A stretch of 64,000 bases of DNA. Source: Helianthus annuus. Lineage: Eukaryota; Streptophyta; Magnoliopsida; Asterales; Asteraceae. A program made the position numbers and the translations under genes. The notes below the pieces were generated by a model. It saw only the letters and a list, made by a program, of their open reading frames with translations. It ran no database searches and was not told the DNA's origin. Location of the stretch: NCBI RefSeq assembly GCF_002127325.2, contig NC_035436.2:31784860-31848859 (forward strand), read 5' to 3'. Positions 31,319 through 43,261 of the stretch are shown in pieces. Positions within the stretch are counted from its first letter, which is position 1. Every line of letters begins with the position of its first letter.

Positions 31319-32588
31319 GGGGAAATGGACTGTATCACCCTAAACTATGCAAAATTGGCCAATACCACGCCCAACTTTCAAGTTGGCTCCCACCACCCTC
31401 TACTCGACAACTTGGTGTCACTGTCACCCCTTCGTTAAAAAAACACTAACTGAGTTAGTTTTTAATCCTACGTGGCAAGGGGATGATGAGGTGGACAGCC
31501 TACGTGGCTAGTTTTGCTTTTGAAATAGCAAAACGCATGTCACACATCTCTGATCTTCGATTTCATAAACCCTAGAAAGAAAGTTCATTTCTCTGTAAAC
31601 CCTCCTTAGAATCAATCATCAAAATCACAATGTCAGATAACCTGTGGCAGCCGATAGATGGTGGAATCGCCGCCATTGATAGAGGATTGGAGGATTAGGG
31701 TTACCGGTCTAATACGGTTGATTTGGACGAGCCGAGATCCGAACCGGAAGAGGGCGACCGGTACCAGAACCACCACAGCTGTTACACATCATCCGACCGG
31801 AACCAGCACAAGTCCGGCATCCTCTGTCACCGTCCGACCACCGATTACAAAGACAACTAACCCGACCCGTTCCGTTGCAACTTGAACACCTTGAGAACTG
31901 ACCTGACCCGGAACCTGGACTCATCATCGGGTTCTTATCCATCACTGATTTCAATAGAGCCGCTCCGGCCAACATGCTCAGACCGGTTGCAAGCTGAGTC
32001 AAGATATAAGAGCTTAAATAAGGGCGATTCCCCACCAAACGGTACAAAAAATGTAGCCGGAGAGCTTTTGCATTCGTCGCAAAAGACATATCGAGTGATA
32101 GATCTTCGGAAGGTATTGGAATAAGAACATAACTAAAGCAACCGTCATTATTTCTGTTGTCTTCCCCTTTTTTAACATTGCGGGGATTATCACCCATAAT
32201 CCTGTGGCAGCAGGAGTTGTAGGGTGGTGGACTGGTGGCCGTGGTGCTCCTGTGGCAGGCAGCCGGAGTTGCCGGTGGGGGATGTTGTCGTCGCCGTCTC
32301 CTTCAAGTTAGAGAGAGAAGGAAAGTTAGAGAAATAAGGTTTTATAAAGTGACTGTATTGTGTTTATATATATATTTATATTAATTATAATTAAAAAAAG
32401 CCACATCACCTTGCCACATCAGGTAAAAAGCCACATCAGCAAAATAAACAAACAGAGTTAGTGTTTGGTTAACGCCGCGGTGACAGGTACACCAAAGTGT
32501 TAAGTTAGGGGTGGTGGGAGCCAACTTGAAAGTTGGGCATGGTATTAGCCAATTTTGCATAGCTTAGGGTGATACAGTCCATTTCCCC
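31319..32588. mobile_element. Pack-MULE-like element (1270 bp) carrying a DnaJ-type cysteine-rich ORF
   Basis: Terminal inverted repeats of about 120-130 bp begin GGGGAAATGGACTGTATCAC on both sides. The 9-bp flanks are TCATAAAAA (31310-31318) and TTATAAAAA (32589-32597), one mismatch apart. There is no transposase. The interior encodes the ORF at 31709-32197 with its apparent promoter side. Confidence 0.85.
31709..32197 (-). CDS. Captured gene: DnaJ-type cysteine-rich zinc-finger protein (162 aa)
   Basis: The intact frame starts at ATG 32197 (MGDNPRNVKKGEDN). A hydrophobic segment lies at about residues 65-85 (ILTQLATGLSMLAGAALLKS). The C-terminal domain has three CxxCxGxG motifs (CSSCNGTGR, CRTCAGSGR, CNSCGGSGTG) and ends RPLPVRISARPNQPY. 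This is the zinc-binding arrangement of DnaJ/BSD2-like cysteine-rich plant proteins that help other proteins fold, often in chloroplasts. No J domain is present. On the minus strand, upstream sequence (32198-32400) has a TATATATAAA box and a CT-rich leader, so promoter sequence may have been captured too. The frame is open, but whether it is expressed is unknown. The parent gene is not identified. Confidence 0.6.
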   Translation of the reverse strand: MGDNPRNVKKGEDNRNNDGCFSYVLIPIPSEDLSLDMSFATNAKALRLHFLYRLVGNRPYLSSYILTQLATGLSMLAGAALLKSVMDKNPMMSPGSGSGQFSRCSSCNGTGRVSCLCNRWSDGDRGCRTCAGSGRMMCNSCGGSGTGRPLPVRISARPNQPY

Positions 32589-32699
32589 TTATAAAAAAGC
32601 CCACTTTAGAAGATGTGAATATAAGGGAAAAAATTGAAACAACTAAGTAACCACAAGAAGAAAAAAAGTCAAATTAAAACTAATGAAGCAAATTAGTAA

Positions 32700-33018
32700 G
32701 GGTGTAAGGGGCACCTTCGGTGACCCCATTCGGTGACCCCATTCACCTAAGGGGAACATCGCCGCCATCACTTAGGTGAGTGGTTTGGGGGAGTGAAATC
32801 GGTGGGAAGTCACCGAAGAGAGGGAGGAGAGAGGGAGGAGTGGACCAATGAAAAATTTTCTTTTTTTTTTTTAATAAAAAACCAAGTCACCTAAGAGGAG
32901 AGTGCCGCCATCAATTTAGGGTGTTAGAGGAGTTTAAGAGGGGAGTTGACGTGACACACGAGGATTGGTTATGTGTAAGAGAGAGGACTCCCCTCTTAGA
33001 GGAGTACCCCTTACACCC
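32700..33018. mobile_element. PIF/Harbinger-type MITE (319 bp), second family
   Basis: Terminal repeats GGGTGTAAGGGGCAC and, inverted, GGGTGTAAGGGGTAC are flanked by TAA on each side (32697-32699, 33019-33021). There is no ORF. The interior has paired CACCTAAG/CTTAGGTG and GCCGCCATCA motifs. Confidence 0.88.
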
Positions 33019-33273
33019 TAAGAGAATAAAATAGAACTTTACTCTTTAAGTTTAACAACCGATTAAATTGTACTAATGGTTGAAAAGTACAAATATTAAA
33101 TTTTGTAGCCAAAAATACCTTCATATTGAGGAGTTAAACATGGTCACATTAAAACTAAAAAAAAAATCTTTAGACATTTGTTCTGAACAAACTTATTTTC
33201 TGAAACAACTAGATAGACTTTAGTGTGTGTATTGGGTGGGTATTTCAAAACGAGCTAAGGTTTATAAATAGAA

Positions 33274-33591
33274 GAGTAAATTAGATTCTAAGTATTTATG
33301 TTTTAATGGTTTTAACCATTTGAGTTCAAAATCAAAATGTTTAACAACTTGAGTCTTTAGACTTTTTTTATAACAATAAGAGTCCTTTTGAGTTCAATTT
33401 TTTAACCTTTTGGGTCCATTTTTTTTAATTTGACTTAAAACGTTATAAAATTAACAAAATTTGACTCAAAACGTTATAAAATGAACGGTTAGAGACTTAG
33501 GGCATTAAACTTTTTGATTTTAGACTCAAGTGGTTAAAACCACTAAAACACAGGGACTCAAAAAGTAATTTACTCAAAAAATAATTTACTC
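33274..33591. mobile_element. Mutator-type MITE (318 bp), another family
   Basis: Inverted arms start GAGTAAATTA and end TAATTTACTC. The 9-bp duplication TAAATAGAA lies on both sides (33265-33273, 33592-33600). A duplicated AATTTACTC at the right end makes the end ambiguous by 16 bp, but the target duplication fixes it here. No coding capacity. Confidence 0.85.
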
Positions 33592-33600
33592 TAAATAGAA

Positions 33601-34594
33601 CTTAAAACTAGTTTAGCTTTAGCACTAGTAAATTAGATGAATTGTGTTTGGGTTAGGTGAGTTTGGGTTTGGCTTGGCTCGGCCACTCTCTCCTCAACGA
33701 TGGTTCAGAGCCAAGAACTTTCAGCTTGGAATCCGGTAAACTCTTTGGCCTCTCTCCTCCACATATTAAAGAAGCACCCATTACATATACTCTAATTAGC
33801 GGAAGAAAGAAGTAAGGTCAACAAAATAGAGGGTACGTATCTTGTTTGTTGTATAAGAAGAAACTAGTAACAAGGCCCGCGCGTGTTACGGCGCAAGTAC
33901 ATCGCAAGCATCGAATGGATTTGTTCAAGTGTTAGGCGATGTGTTAACCATACGAAAACGCATGTTTCGACATATCTGATTGAACTCAATGTAACCTATA
34001 TAAGTATTGCGATTGGATCATAACGTAAAGTAAATTGAATCTATCTCGTACAATCATAACTTATTGTATATGATTAATTAAAGCTTTAAAAAGAGAGAAA
34101 AAAAAAACCACAATTTGACTCCACTCTGTTCGGAACAAAATTTATGAAAACTTACATAAAATAAGTAAGAATATATTCAAAAAAAAAATATATCCAAATG
34201 TAGATCAACTCGAATTGATACAGACGCATACATAAAAATATGCATGTAAAAATGGTTTTTTAAACGAAAACGCGTTATATATGACTTAACTCGTTGTCAA
34301 ATACCCGCGAAAATTTTTAAAACTAATCTCATACCCGACCCAATACCCACCCGTCCCATTTGTGTCGAGTTTCGGATATACCCGTCAGGCTCCAGTATTT
34401 TTATCATCTCTTATTAAGGGGCCTATTTTACTTTTTGCATGTGACATCTGAAATCTTGAAGATGACGCTGATTGAGGCTGCAATCAGGTATTGTTGTGGT
34501 TCTTATGGCGATCTATAAAGATCTTTAGGTCTGGACGCCAAAGTATATCGGTTTGAGTTTATGTATGAAGTGTAGCTTCTTTCTTTCAATAGAC
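33601..34594. other. Gene-free region with a possible Helitron 3' end
   Basis: On the minus strand CTAG at 33864-33867, followed by T, lies just after a GC-rich near-hairpin (33873-33893, GCCGTAACACGCGCGGGC on the minus strand), a typical Helitron 3' terminus. The other end was not found. Otherwise A/T-rich with no gene. Confidence 0.35.
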
Positions 34595-34597
34595 TAA

Positions 34598-34912
34598 GGG
34601 GCTGTTTGATAATTTCTAAATGGTTAAGTGCTGAACCAGTAAGAGGTCTGAACCATTAAGTGCTGAACCAGTAAGCGGTCTAAACCAATAAGAGCCACAA
34701 TGATGCTTAACTGTTCATAGGCAAATGTCTGACCAATTCAGATTAGAGGTCTTAACCATTCAGACTCAAGTATAATGCTTAACCATTCAGAGGTAAATGT
34801 CTGAACCATTCAGACATTTGCTCGCGAAACAAACAGTCTGAACCATTAAGTGCTAAACCAGTAACAAGTCTGAACCATTAAAAGACTTATTAAGAGGTAA
34901 ACAAACAGCCCA
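34598..34912. mobile_element. PIF/Harbinger-type MITE (315 bp), copy 2
   Basis: The same family as 27227-27540. The left end is GGGGCTGTTTG, the right end AACAAACAGCCC plus one changed base, and the flanks are TAA (34595-34597, 34913-34915). Internal repeats of GTCTGAACCATTAAG units match copy 1. Confidence 0.85.
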
Positions 34913-34915
34913 TAA

Positions 34916-35580
34916 GAAAATGTGTAGTAAGTACACAATCAATGGTTGGATTATGGATTCTAATCTCCTCCGATGTGCTTTCTTCTAGCTACTACCAAAT
35001 GACGCTCAACCAATTTGTACGAACAACTAGAGTATCAATCAGGCTTCTCACAAAGCCAACTTACTAAATAATTTCTAGTTAATATCTAAAACATATATAA
35101 CTTCTATAGTTAGACACAAAATATGTTACTTAATATCAAACCACATACACTATTATTCTATTAATATCACATAAAGTATAAAAGTCCACCTTTTTTTAAA
35201 ACGGGTAATCACCGTTCAAAGAAGGCAAAAGTCAATTATTATTAGTGTGAACGTGGTGGGTGCGGGGAAGGGTTCGATGAGTGTGTTTATTGATTGGCAA
35301 CACCATCGCTGACAATGGGTTTACCGCTCATGACCAAAAAATCGGTGATTAATCACCGCTTCCATGTATTTGACTGTTGTGGGCTTTTGTACCGTTGGAG
35401 GAGGCAACAGCTCCCTTGATAGCCATTTATAATATTTAAAAAAGAAAAATTTTAATTTACAATTTTACACCATATTAGACCCAACCCAAATCACAATTTA
35501 TCTCAAACAATTTATACCAAATTCTTACCAACCTATTTTCTCATTTCTCCAAAACTAATCTCTACCCCTATTATTTAAAA
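34916..35580. other. Region upstream of the Harbinger transposase
   Basis: No gene. It includes GTAATCACCG near 35205 and ATTAATCACCG near 35348 and may hold the 5' end of the transposase element, but I could not define terminal repeats. Confidence 0.35.
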
Positions 35581-36850
35581 TGGCGGATGAAATACCATTG
35601 TTTTTTTCTACCTGATAGTAGTGACGACGAGTTAGCTTCAACCGATAATAGCATATTTTTTTCCAAAATCTCATCCAGCAACCCAAACTACAAGACACGG
35701 GCACATCTGGCAAAAGAGATATGTTCATCGCGATCGTGAGAGTGGCCATGAAACCTTTTTGGCGGATTATCTTGTCGAGGACCAGAAATACAAGAAATAC
35801 AACGATGATATTTTTCGTCATAGGTTTCGTATGTCAAAACGTTTGTTTTTTAAAAACTGTGAGCGACGTGGAAGCGAATAACCCGTGGTTTGAAGAGGGC
35901 GTGGATGCGAGAATGAAGAAGGGTTTTACACCGTTGCAAAAAGTTACATCGGCGATTAAACAACTTGCAACCGGTAACCCTCTAGACGAGAATGACGAGT
36001 ATTTACATATGACCGAAAGTACTTCGCACGAGTGTCTAAAATATTTCTGCGAAACGGTATGTAAAATATACGCTCCTGAGTTCGTACGTAGACCAACAAG
36101 TCACGACATGACGCTTTTGTACCAAGCTCATGAGGAGAAACATCACCTTCCCGGTATGGTCAGTAGCCTTGATTGCACCCATTTCGTTTGGAGAATGTGT
36201 CTCATAGAGTTTTGGGGCCAATATATGAGAGGAGATCACCAATACCCGACAGTTATGCTCGAAGTGGTGGTCTCTCAAGATTTGTGGGTTTGGCATGCTT
36301 TTTGTGGTCCTCCAGGTGCACAAAACGACATCAATGTGATTCAGCAACCTCCATTTTTTCTTACTGAACGAAATGGAACTACGCCAAAATATCCATTTAT
36401 GTTAACAACCACTTATACAAACGTGGTTATTATCTCATGGATGGAATCTACCCTACACGGTTCGTGTTTGTCAAATCATCTCCATATCCTCACCTACTAG
36501 ACGAAAAGAAGTTCAAGAAGCAACACGAGGCGGCAAGAAAAGACGTGGAACGAACTTTTGGTGTTTTAAAGTGAAAATAGGGTAGAATGAATCCGCCGTG
36601 CTAAGACTATGAAAAAATTAGGTACGTGGTGTATACGTGCATTATCTTACATAACATGATTTTAAAAGACGACGGAAACGCGTTAGCACCAGTACACATT
36701 TGGGATCCTCTATTCGAGCCCGCTCTCGATGACAGTGTGTTAAATGAGCTTATGGATGAAGATACGCATTGGAGACTAAAACATGATCTCGTGGAGCATC
36801 TCGGAAGATTAGATTTACCCCACCTATTGGTGGAATCCAACGAAGAGTAG
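35581..36850 (+). pseudogene. PIF/Harbinger transposase (HARBI1/ALP1-like), decayed
   Basis: It opens with ATGGCGGATGAA at 35581, which stops early. Shifted frames then read YVHRDRESGHETFLADYLVE and HRFRMSKRLFF. A long frame (35860-36500) gives GFTPLQKVTSAIKQLATGNP, HHLPGMVSSLDCTHFVWRMC, QYPTVMLEVVVSQDLWVWHA and GPPGAQNDINV. These hold the first two Asp of the DDE nuclease (SLDCTH and NDINV). After further breaks the C-terminus (36626-36850) is CIILHNMILKDDG to the final stop. The family cuts and pastes elements with 3-bp TAA/TTA target duplications. At least two frameshifts and several stops make it inactive. Confidence 0.8.
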
Positions 36851-37094
36851 TATTTTTATTTAGTTTAATTTATTTTAATTAAATGTAATTTTAATTATTT
36901 TTAATTTAATGTAATGTTTTTTTTAAATTTATTGTACGTTTATTTTGTTAAAAATATGTTTTATTTGTTAAAATATGTTTTATTTGTTAATGCTAATTTA
37001 TAAAAAAAAAAAATAGTTTACCTCTACTCAAGACAGGTAACCATCCTTTATGTGTTTGCGAAAGAGGGAAGTTGACATACAATAGATGATTGGA
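36851..37094. other. Spacer between transposase relic and LINE end
   Basis: A/T-rich, no gene. The right end of the Harbinger element, if it is present here, was not resolved. Confidence 0.4.
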
Positions 37095-37662
37095 TTTTTT
37101 TTTTTTTTTGAACAGCGACGACTTTATAAAGAAAAAAAAAACAACCAACAAGAAGCTGGGAAACAAAACAGTCACATTACAAAAACGAAACAACATTGAA
37201 GTCTAGCCAGTCGGGCCAGCTGATTGCCTTTAACTGCCTCCTATTCTTAACCCATACGTAGGCGGCCTCCTTGATCAATTCCACAAGCCTTGGAACCGAA
37301 GTCGTCTTGCAGTTGAATTCTTTGTCATTGCGTGCCAACCAAATCCTCCAAAACGTAGCAAAAGCGACGAGCTGCAAAGTTTTCTTCCATGTCTTTGCCC
37401 CTATTTGTCCTGAGATGTGATCAGTAATATGAGAAACCGAGTTGCATTCCGTCAGGACCGGAATTCGAACCCACTTGAAGACATGCCACCACACTACTCT
37501 AGCAAGAAGACAAGAAGCAAAAATATGGTCTGATGTCTCGTCTTGAAACCCGTATCTGCTGCACACAACGCTATCCACTCTAACTCCTCTTTTTTGCAAA
37601 CCAACTTTCGTCACGAACTTTCCCATTTCTGCCCTCCATACCAAGTAATTGAACTTCAGCGG
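37095..37662 (-). mobile_element. LINE, 3' segment: zinc-binding RT-associated domain, 3' UTR and poly(A)
   Basis: On the minus strand the sequence continues the LINE from 48485: PLKFNYLVWRAEMGKF, then CSRYGFQDETSDHIFASC (the zinc-binding domain found at the end of plant LINE reverse transcriptases) and WRIWLARNDKEFN. The frame stops at 37177. A short 3' UTR ends in 15 A (T-run 37095-37109), the expected LINE tail. The bases AGCGG at 37658-37662 are the target duplication of the adjacent Tekay-2 insertion. Confidence 0.85.
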
Positions 37663-38046
37663 TGTGACAAATGTGTTCTGTAATCATTGTATAATGTAAA
37701 ACAATGTTGACTATCAATAAAACAATGTGATTTGGTGTTATTATATGTGCTTTGGTGTTATTATATGTGTTTTGGTGTTATTATGTGTGTATTTATGTTT
37801 GAGGATGTTTCAATTTAAATCGAATCCGATTTCAAGCTTTAAATCGCTTTCTTGAAGGTTATACGCAAACTGGTGCGTAAACGCAGTTAGTTTAACGCGA
37901 CAAACACTCCGGAATGGTGACATAGGCTTAACATACCTTAAATAACCTCCACATAACTTAGAAATAAGTTTTGGATGGTTTGGTGTGTTGAAATCAAGTT
38001 TGTTCGATCGCAGGGACTATTTGTGTCAAACTGCGAAACTATACCG
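37663..38046 (+). repeat. Truncated 5' LTR of Tekay-2
   Basis: Matches 42115-42498 with about ten differences. After AACTATACCG the sequence jumps into gag, marking the deletion junction. Confidence 0.88.
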
Positions 38047-41000
38047 TGCGTATACGGATCATTTTGAGGAACTCAGTCTGTTGTGTCCCACTATGGTTAC
38101 CCCTCTGGAGAAAGCAATCGAGAGATATATCGATGGTTTACCAGATTCCATACAGGATATTGTGACCGGCATTAATCCTACTACCGTTCGTCACGCGATC
38201 GAGTTATCTGCTACCCTGACTGAGTCTCAAGTCAGGAAGGGTAAACTCACCCGCAAGGGTGATAAAAAGAAGACGACCGATTCTGAAAAGGAAAAGGGTA
38301 AGGGTAAGAAAGGTGAGTCATCGAAGAAGTCGAGGAAGCGAAAGGGTGCTCAGAATTTTGCTGTTACAGCACAGACTGCTCAGAACCCACCGACTCAACC
38401 TCCTGCTAAGAAAGCGTATGCTGGCACCGCACCTCATTGTGCTCGCTGCAACGGTCATCATGTTGCACAACAAGCTTGTAAGCAATGCACAACGTGTGGC
38501 AAACTTGGTCATTTGGCCAATATTTGTCGTTTGGGACAAAATCAGGTTGCCCAGGTTCAAGCTTCGGTTCAGGGGAATGCTGCGAGATTCCCACTGGGTT
38601 CATGTTTCAATTGTGGAGAGTTTGGTCATTTCCGCAACAACTGTCCGAGGCTGGTGAATGCAAACGCGAATGCTAATGCGAACCCGAATGCGAATGTCAA
38701 CGCAAATGTGAATCCCGCTCGTGGACGAGCATACAATTTGAATGCAAACGAAGCGAGGGCTGACAACGAGGTTGTCAATGGTACGTTTCTTGTTAACAAT
38801 CGACCTGCATCTATTCTTTTTGATTCTGGTGCCGATAGAAGTTTTGTTTCATTATCTTTTGAACCTTTGCTTGCGATACCTAGAACTAAACTGAGGAAAC
38901 CCTTATCTGTTGAAGTTGCTACTGGTAAACCTCTTGTTCTCGATTCTGTTATTCGTGATTGTCAGTTGAACCTTGATAACCATCTTTTTCCTATTGACCT
39001 CACACCGATGCAACTTTGGAGCTTCGACGTTATCGTTGGAATGGATTGGTTAACCAAACACCATGCTGAGGTGGTTTGTTTCGATAAGATTGTTCGTATT
39101 CCTTTGTCTTCTGCCGATGTTTTAGAAGTTCGTGGCGAGAAACCTTCAGGTGGATTGAAGCTTATGTCGTGTACAAAAGCCCAAAGATATTTGAGAAAAG
39201 GATATGTTGCTTTTCTAGCACATGTCACCGAGGAGAAAGACGAGAGTAAGCGTATTCAAGATATTCCAGTTGTTTGAGATTATCCAGAGGTGTTTCCTGA
39301 TGAACTGCCTGGTTTGCCTCCAGTTCGTCAAGTCGAGTTTCATATTGACCTTATACCCAATGCCAACCCAATTGCTAAAGCACCTTATCGTCTTGCACCG
39401 TCTGAGATGCAAGAGTTATCGAAACAGCTTCAAGAATTATCTGATAAAGGATTCATCCGTCCGAGTCATTCACCTTGGGGAGCTCCTGTCCTCTTTGTGA
39501 AAAAGAAAGATGGATCTTTTCGAATGTGTATCGATTATCGTGAGCTTAACAAGCTTACCATCAAGAATCGATATCCCCTACCTCGAATTGATGATCTCTT
39601 CGACCAGCTGCAAGGTGCTTCATGCTTTTCCAAGATCGATCTGCGTTCTGGGTATCATCAACTTCGTGTTCTCGAAGAAGATATTACCAAAACTGCTTTC
39701 CGCACAAGATATGGGCATTATGAGTTCACTGTCATGCCTTTTGGTTTGACAAATGCTCCAGCTATCTTCATGGACTTAATGAATAGGGTCTGTAAACCTT
39801 ATTTAGACAAGTTCATTATTGTGTTCATCGACGATATTCTCATTTATTCAAAGTCTCGTGCCGATCACGAGCAACACCTTCGTTTGACTTTGGAACTCCT
39901 AAAGAAGGAACAACTTTTTGCTAAATTTTCCAAATTTGAATTTTGGCTTAAAGAAGTTCAGTTTCTGGGTCATATAGTCAACAAGCAGGGTATTCATGTG
40001 GATCCCTCTAAAATTGCTGCTATTAAGGATTGGAGTACACCGACGACGTCTACAGATATTCGATATTTTCTTGGTTTTGCTGGATATTATTGTCGATTCA
40101 TTTCAAATTTCTCGAAGATTGCGGTTCCACTCACTGCTTTGACTCAGAAGAATAAGCCTTTTGAGTGGGGACCCAAGCAAGAAGAAGCGTTTCAAATGCT
40201 AAAACAGAAGTTATGTAATGCTCCTATTCTATCTTTGCCTGATGGAAACGATGATTTTGTTGTCTACTGTGACCCGTCAAATCTAGGACTTGGCTGCGTT
40301 CTTATGCAACAAGGTAAAGCCATAGCTTATGCGTCTAGACAGTTGAAAGTTCACGAGAAGAACTATACGACTCATGATCTTGAGTTAGGAGCTGTGGTTT
40401 TCGCGCTTAAAATCTGGAGAAACTACCTCTATGGAACGAAGTGTGTGGTTTTCACAGACCACAAGAGTCTCCAGCATATTCTTAATCAGAAAGAGTTGAA
40501 CATGAGGCAACGATGTTGGGTTGAGCTCTTAAGTGATTACGATTGCGAAATTCGCTACCATCCTGGTAAGGCGAATGTCGTAGCCGATGCACTTAGTCGA
40601 AAAGAGCGAGTCAAGCTTCGTTCTGTTCAAACGCTATCTGATCTTCAAACTCGTGTCCTTTAAGCTCAACAATTTTGTGTTTCACAAAATTTGATGGGTA
40701 AGGAATTGCCACGTCAACTTGAGCTCAATCTCGAAAGGAAAGACGATGGTTTGCTCTACTTCAAGGATCGTTTGTGGGTTCCGAAACAAGACGATCTCCG
40801 CACCTTGGTAATGGACGAATCTCACAAGTCTCGATATTCTATCCATCCTGGTGCTGATAAAATGTACAATGATATTCGTACTCAGTGTTGGTGGCCTGGT
40901 ATGAAAAAGGATGTTGCCTTGTCAAAATGCCTAACTTGTCTCAAAGTCAAGGCTGAACATCAACAACCTTCTGGTTTGCTTGTACAACCAGAGATACCGG

Positions 41001-42079
41001 TTTGGAAGTGGGAGAACATTGCAATGGATCTCATCACTAAATTACCGCGTACGTCTAAAGGTCATGATGCTATTTGGGTTGTTATCGATCGATTAACGAA
41101 ATCAGCTCATTTTATTCCAATTCACGAGGATCTATCTGCTGATAAACTGGCAAAGATTTATGTTGATGAGATTGTCTCACGACATGGTGTTCCTTTGGAT
41201 ATCATTTCTGATCGTGGTGCTCGATTTTCATCTCATTTCTGGAAGACCATGCAATCTGCTTTGGGAACCCAGCTAAATCTAAGCACTGCTTATCATCCCC
41301 AAACAGATGGACAATCTGAGAGAACAATTCAAACTTTAGAGGATATGCTTAGAGCATGCGTGATAGACTTTGGTGGTAATTGGGATTCTCATCTTCCATT
41401 GATCGAGTTCTCTTACAACAATAGCTATCATACTAGTATTAATATGGCACCATTCGAAGCTCTCTACGGTCGAAAATGCCGTTCACCTGTCTGTTGGAAT
41501 GAGATCGGTGAAGCTCAGCTTACTGGACCTGAGCTCATTCTGGAAATAACAGACAAAATCAAGAAAATTCGCGATAATCTTATGACAACTCGAAGCCGTC
41601 AAAAGAGTTATGCGGATATGCGACGCAAGCCCTTAGAATTTCAAGTCGGAGACCATGTCCTACTCAAGGTTTCACCTTGGAAGGGAGTGGTGAGATTTGG
41701 AAAGAAAGGAAAACTTGCACCTCGACATGTGGGACCATTTAAGATTGTGGAAAGAATTGGGAAAGTTGCCTATCGACTAGAGCTACCTCCAGAGCTTGGG
41801 AATATTCACCCGACTTTTCACGTGTCCAATTTGCAAAAGTGTTTAGCTGACGCTGATCTTCACATCCCTCTCGAAGAGATCCGAATCGATGAAACGATGC
41901 ACTTTGTCGAGAAACCCGTGGAGATCGTGGACCGTGCTTTCAAACAGTTGAAGAACAAACGGATTCGATTGGTAAAAGTTCGCTGGGAATCCAAACGTGG
42001 CCCAGAGTTTACTTGGGAACGTGAGGACCAGATGAAGGCAAAATATCCGCATTTGTTTTCACAAGCTTCCTCTAGTTAA
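38047..42079 (+). pseudogene. gag-pol: Tekay-2 gag-pol, N-terminally deleted, with two in-frame stops
   Basis: One frame runs from the deletion junction to 42079, broken only by TGA (39275-39277) and TAA (40661-40663). In order: gag end (AIERYIDGLPDSIQDIVTG), zinc knuckles CTTCGKLGHLANIC and CFNCGEFGHFRNNC, an Asn/Ala repeat near 38657-38712, protease ILFDSGADRSFVS, RT with FIDDILIYS, RNase H ([18 protein letters not shown]), and integrase ([56 protein letters not shown]). The C-terminal chromodomain-like tail is [19 protein letters not shown]. This order and tail fit a Tekay/Del chromovirus. The first stop falls between protease and RT, the second between RNase H and integrase. Confidence 0.9.
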
Positions 42080-42100
42080 AATTTTGGGATGAAATTTCCT

Positions 42101-42114
42101 GAAGTAGGGGAGAC
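42101..42114 (+). other. Polypurine tract of Tekay-2
   Basis: GAAGTAGGGGAGAC directly precedes the 3' LTR start TGTGACAAC. Confidence 0.75.
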
Positions 42115-43261
42115 TGTGACAACTGTGTTCTGTAATCGTTGTATAATGTAAAATAATGTTGTTTATCAATAAAACAATGTGCTTTGGTGTTATTATATGT
42201 GCTTTGGTGTTATTATATGTGTTTAGGTGTTATTATGTGTGTATTTATGTTTGAGGATGTTTCAATTTAAATCGAATCCGATTTCAAGCTTTAAATCGCT
42301 TTCTGGAAGGTTATACGCAAACTGGTGCGTAAACGCAGTTAGTTTAACGCGACAAACACTCTGGAATGGTGACATAGGCTTAACATACCTTAAATAACCT
42401 CCACATAACTTAGAAATAAGTTTTGGATGGTTTGGTGTGTTGAAATCAAGTTTGTTCGATCGTAGGGACTATTTGTGTCAAACTGCGAAACTATACCGAT
42501 TTGTATAGTAACGAACATTCCGGAACTTGATCATAAGTTAAACATACCCTAAATATCCTTTACATAGCTTAGAAATAGGCTTTGAGGGGTTCGGTATGCT
42601 AAAATAAACTTTATTGATCCATAGGGACTAAAAGCGTCAAAAAGGGCATAAGTTTACATTTTCGCGCATATCTTACGTTCTGAATATATCCGGACATCCA
42701 AAAATTTATGTAAGCATTAAAATATTTTATTTTAGTGTTTGGCATAAGAAAATTCCATTCGTCGCTTAATTTGGATCGTTTTTGCGTTTGTTACGACTTC
42801 CGTCATAATTAAGCGAATAACGCGATCGTACGACCAAACGAACCGACATCCGAAATATTTTTGAGCATGTTTCATGTCCACAATGTTTAGGCATCGTTTT
42901 AGGGCCTTAAAGTTGGCTTGACAGGCTTTAGAAGTGTCGGAAATGAGTTAAAACACTATCAGGGACTGAAACTGCAACATTGCCAAATTGTTGTTGATCT
43001 GTGCAGACCAGGCAGGCCACGTAGCCCATGCCTGTGTCCTACGCGGGCCGCGTGAGTGCACCAGATCCGCACAGAATCTTCTTTCCAGCTGTTTACAGCT
43101 GTTGCACCTGTTTTAACCACTTGCAAATGGTTTTTGCAATACCATGGGCTCATTCTAGGGGCTCCAATGGTATTAGAATACATGGGGCACACATGTACGG
43201 CCTAGATCGAAGCTCGTTTCCCGATAAACGATCCTAACGGTTCTAGATTTCCTATAAATAC

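Larger units (their letters stand above)
31092..32640. repeat. Two tandem copies of a roughly 140-bp foldback repeat, the second opened by a Pack-MULE
   Basis: Unit 1 (about 31092-31230) contains CAAACGAGTCTTGTTG, AGTTTTGCCCT, AAAAAAAGCCCA and GTGAGTATAAAGG. Unit 2 starts about 31236 with the same motifs up to ATAAAAA at 31318 and resumes at 32589 with AAAAAAGCCCA and GTGAATATAAGGG. The start and end of each unit are mutually inverted. Confidence 0.7.
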
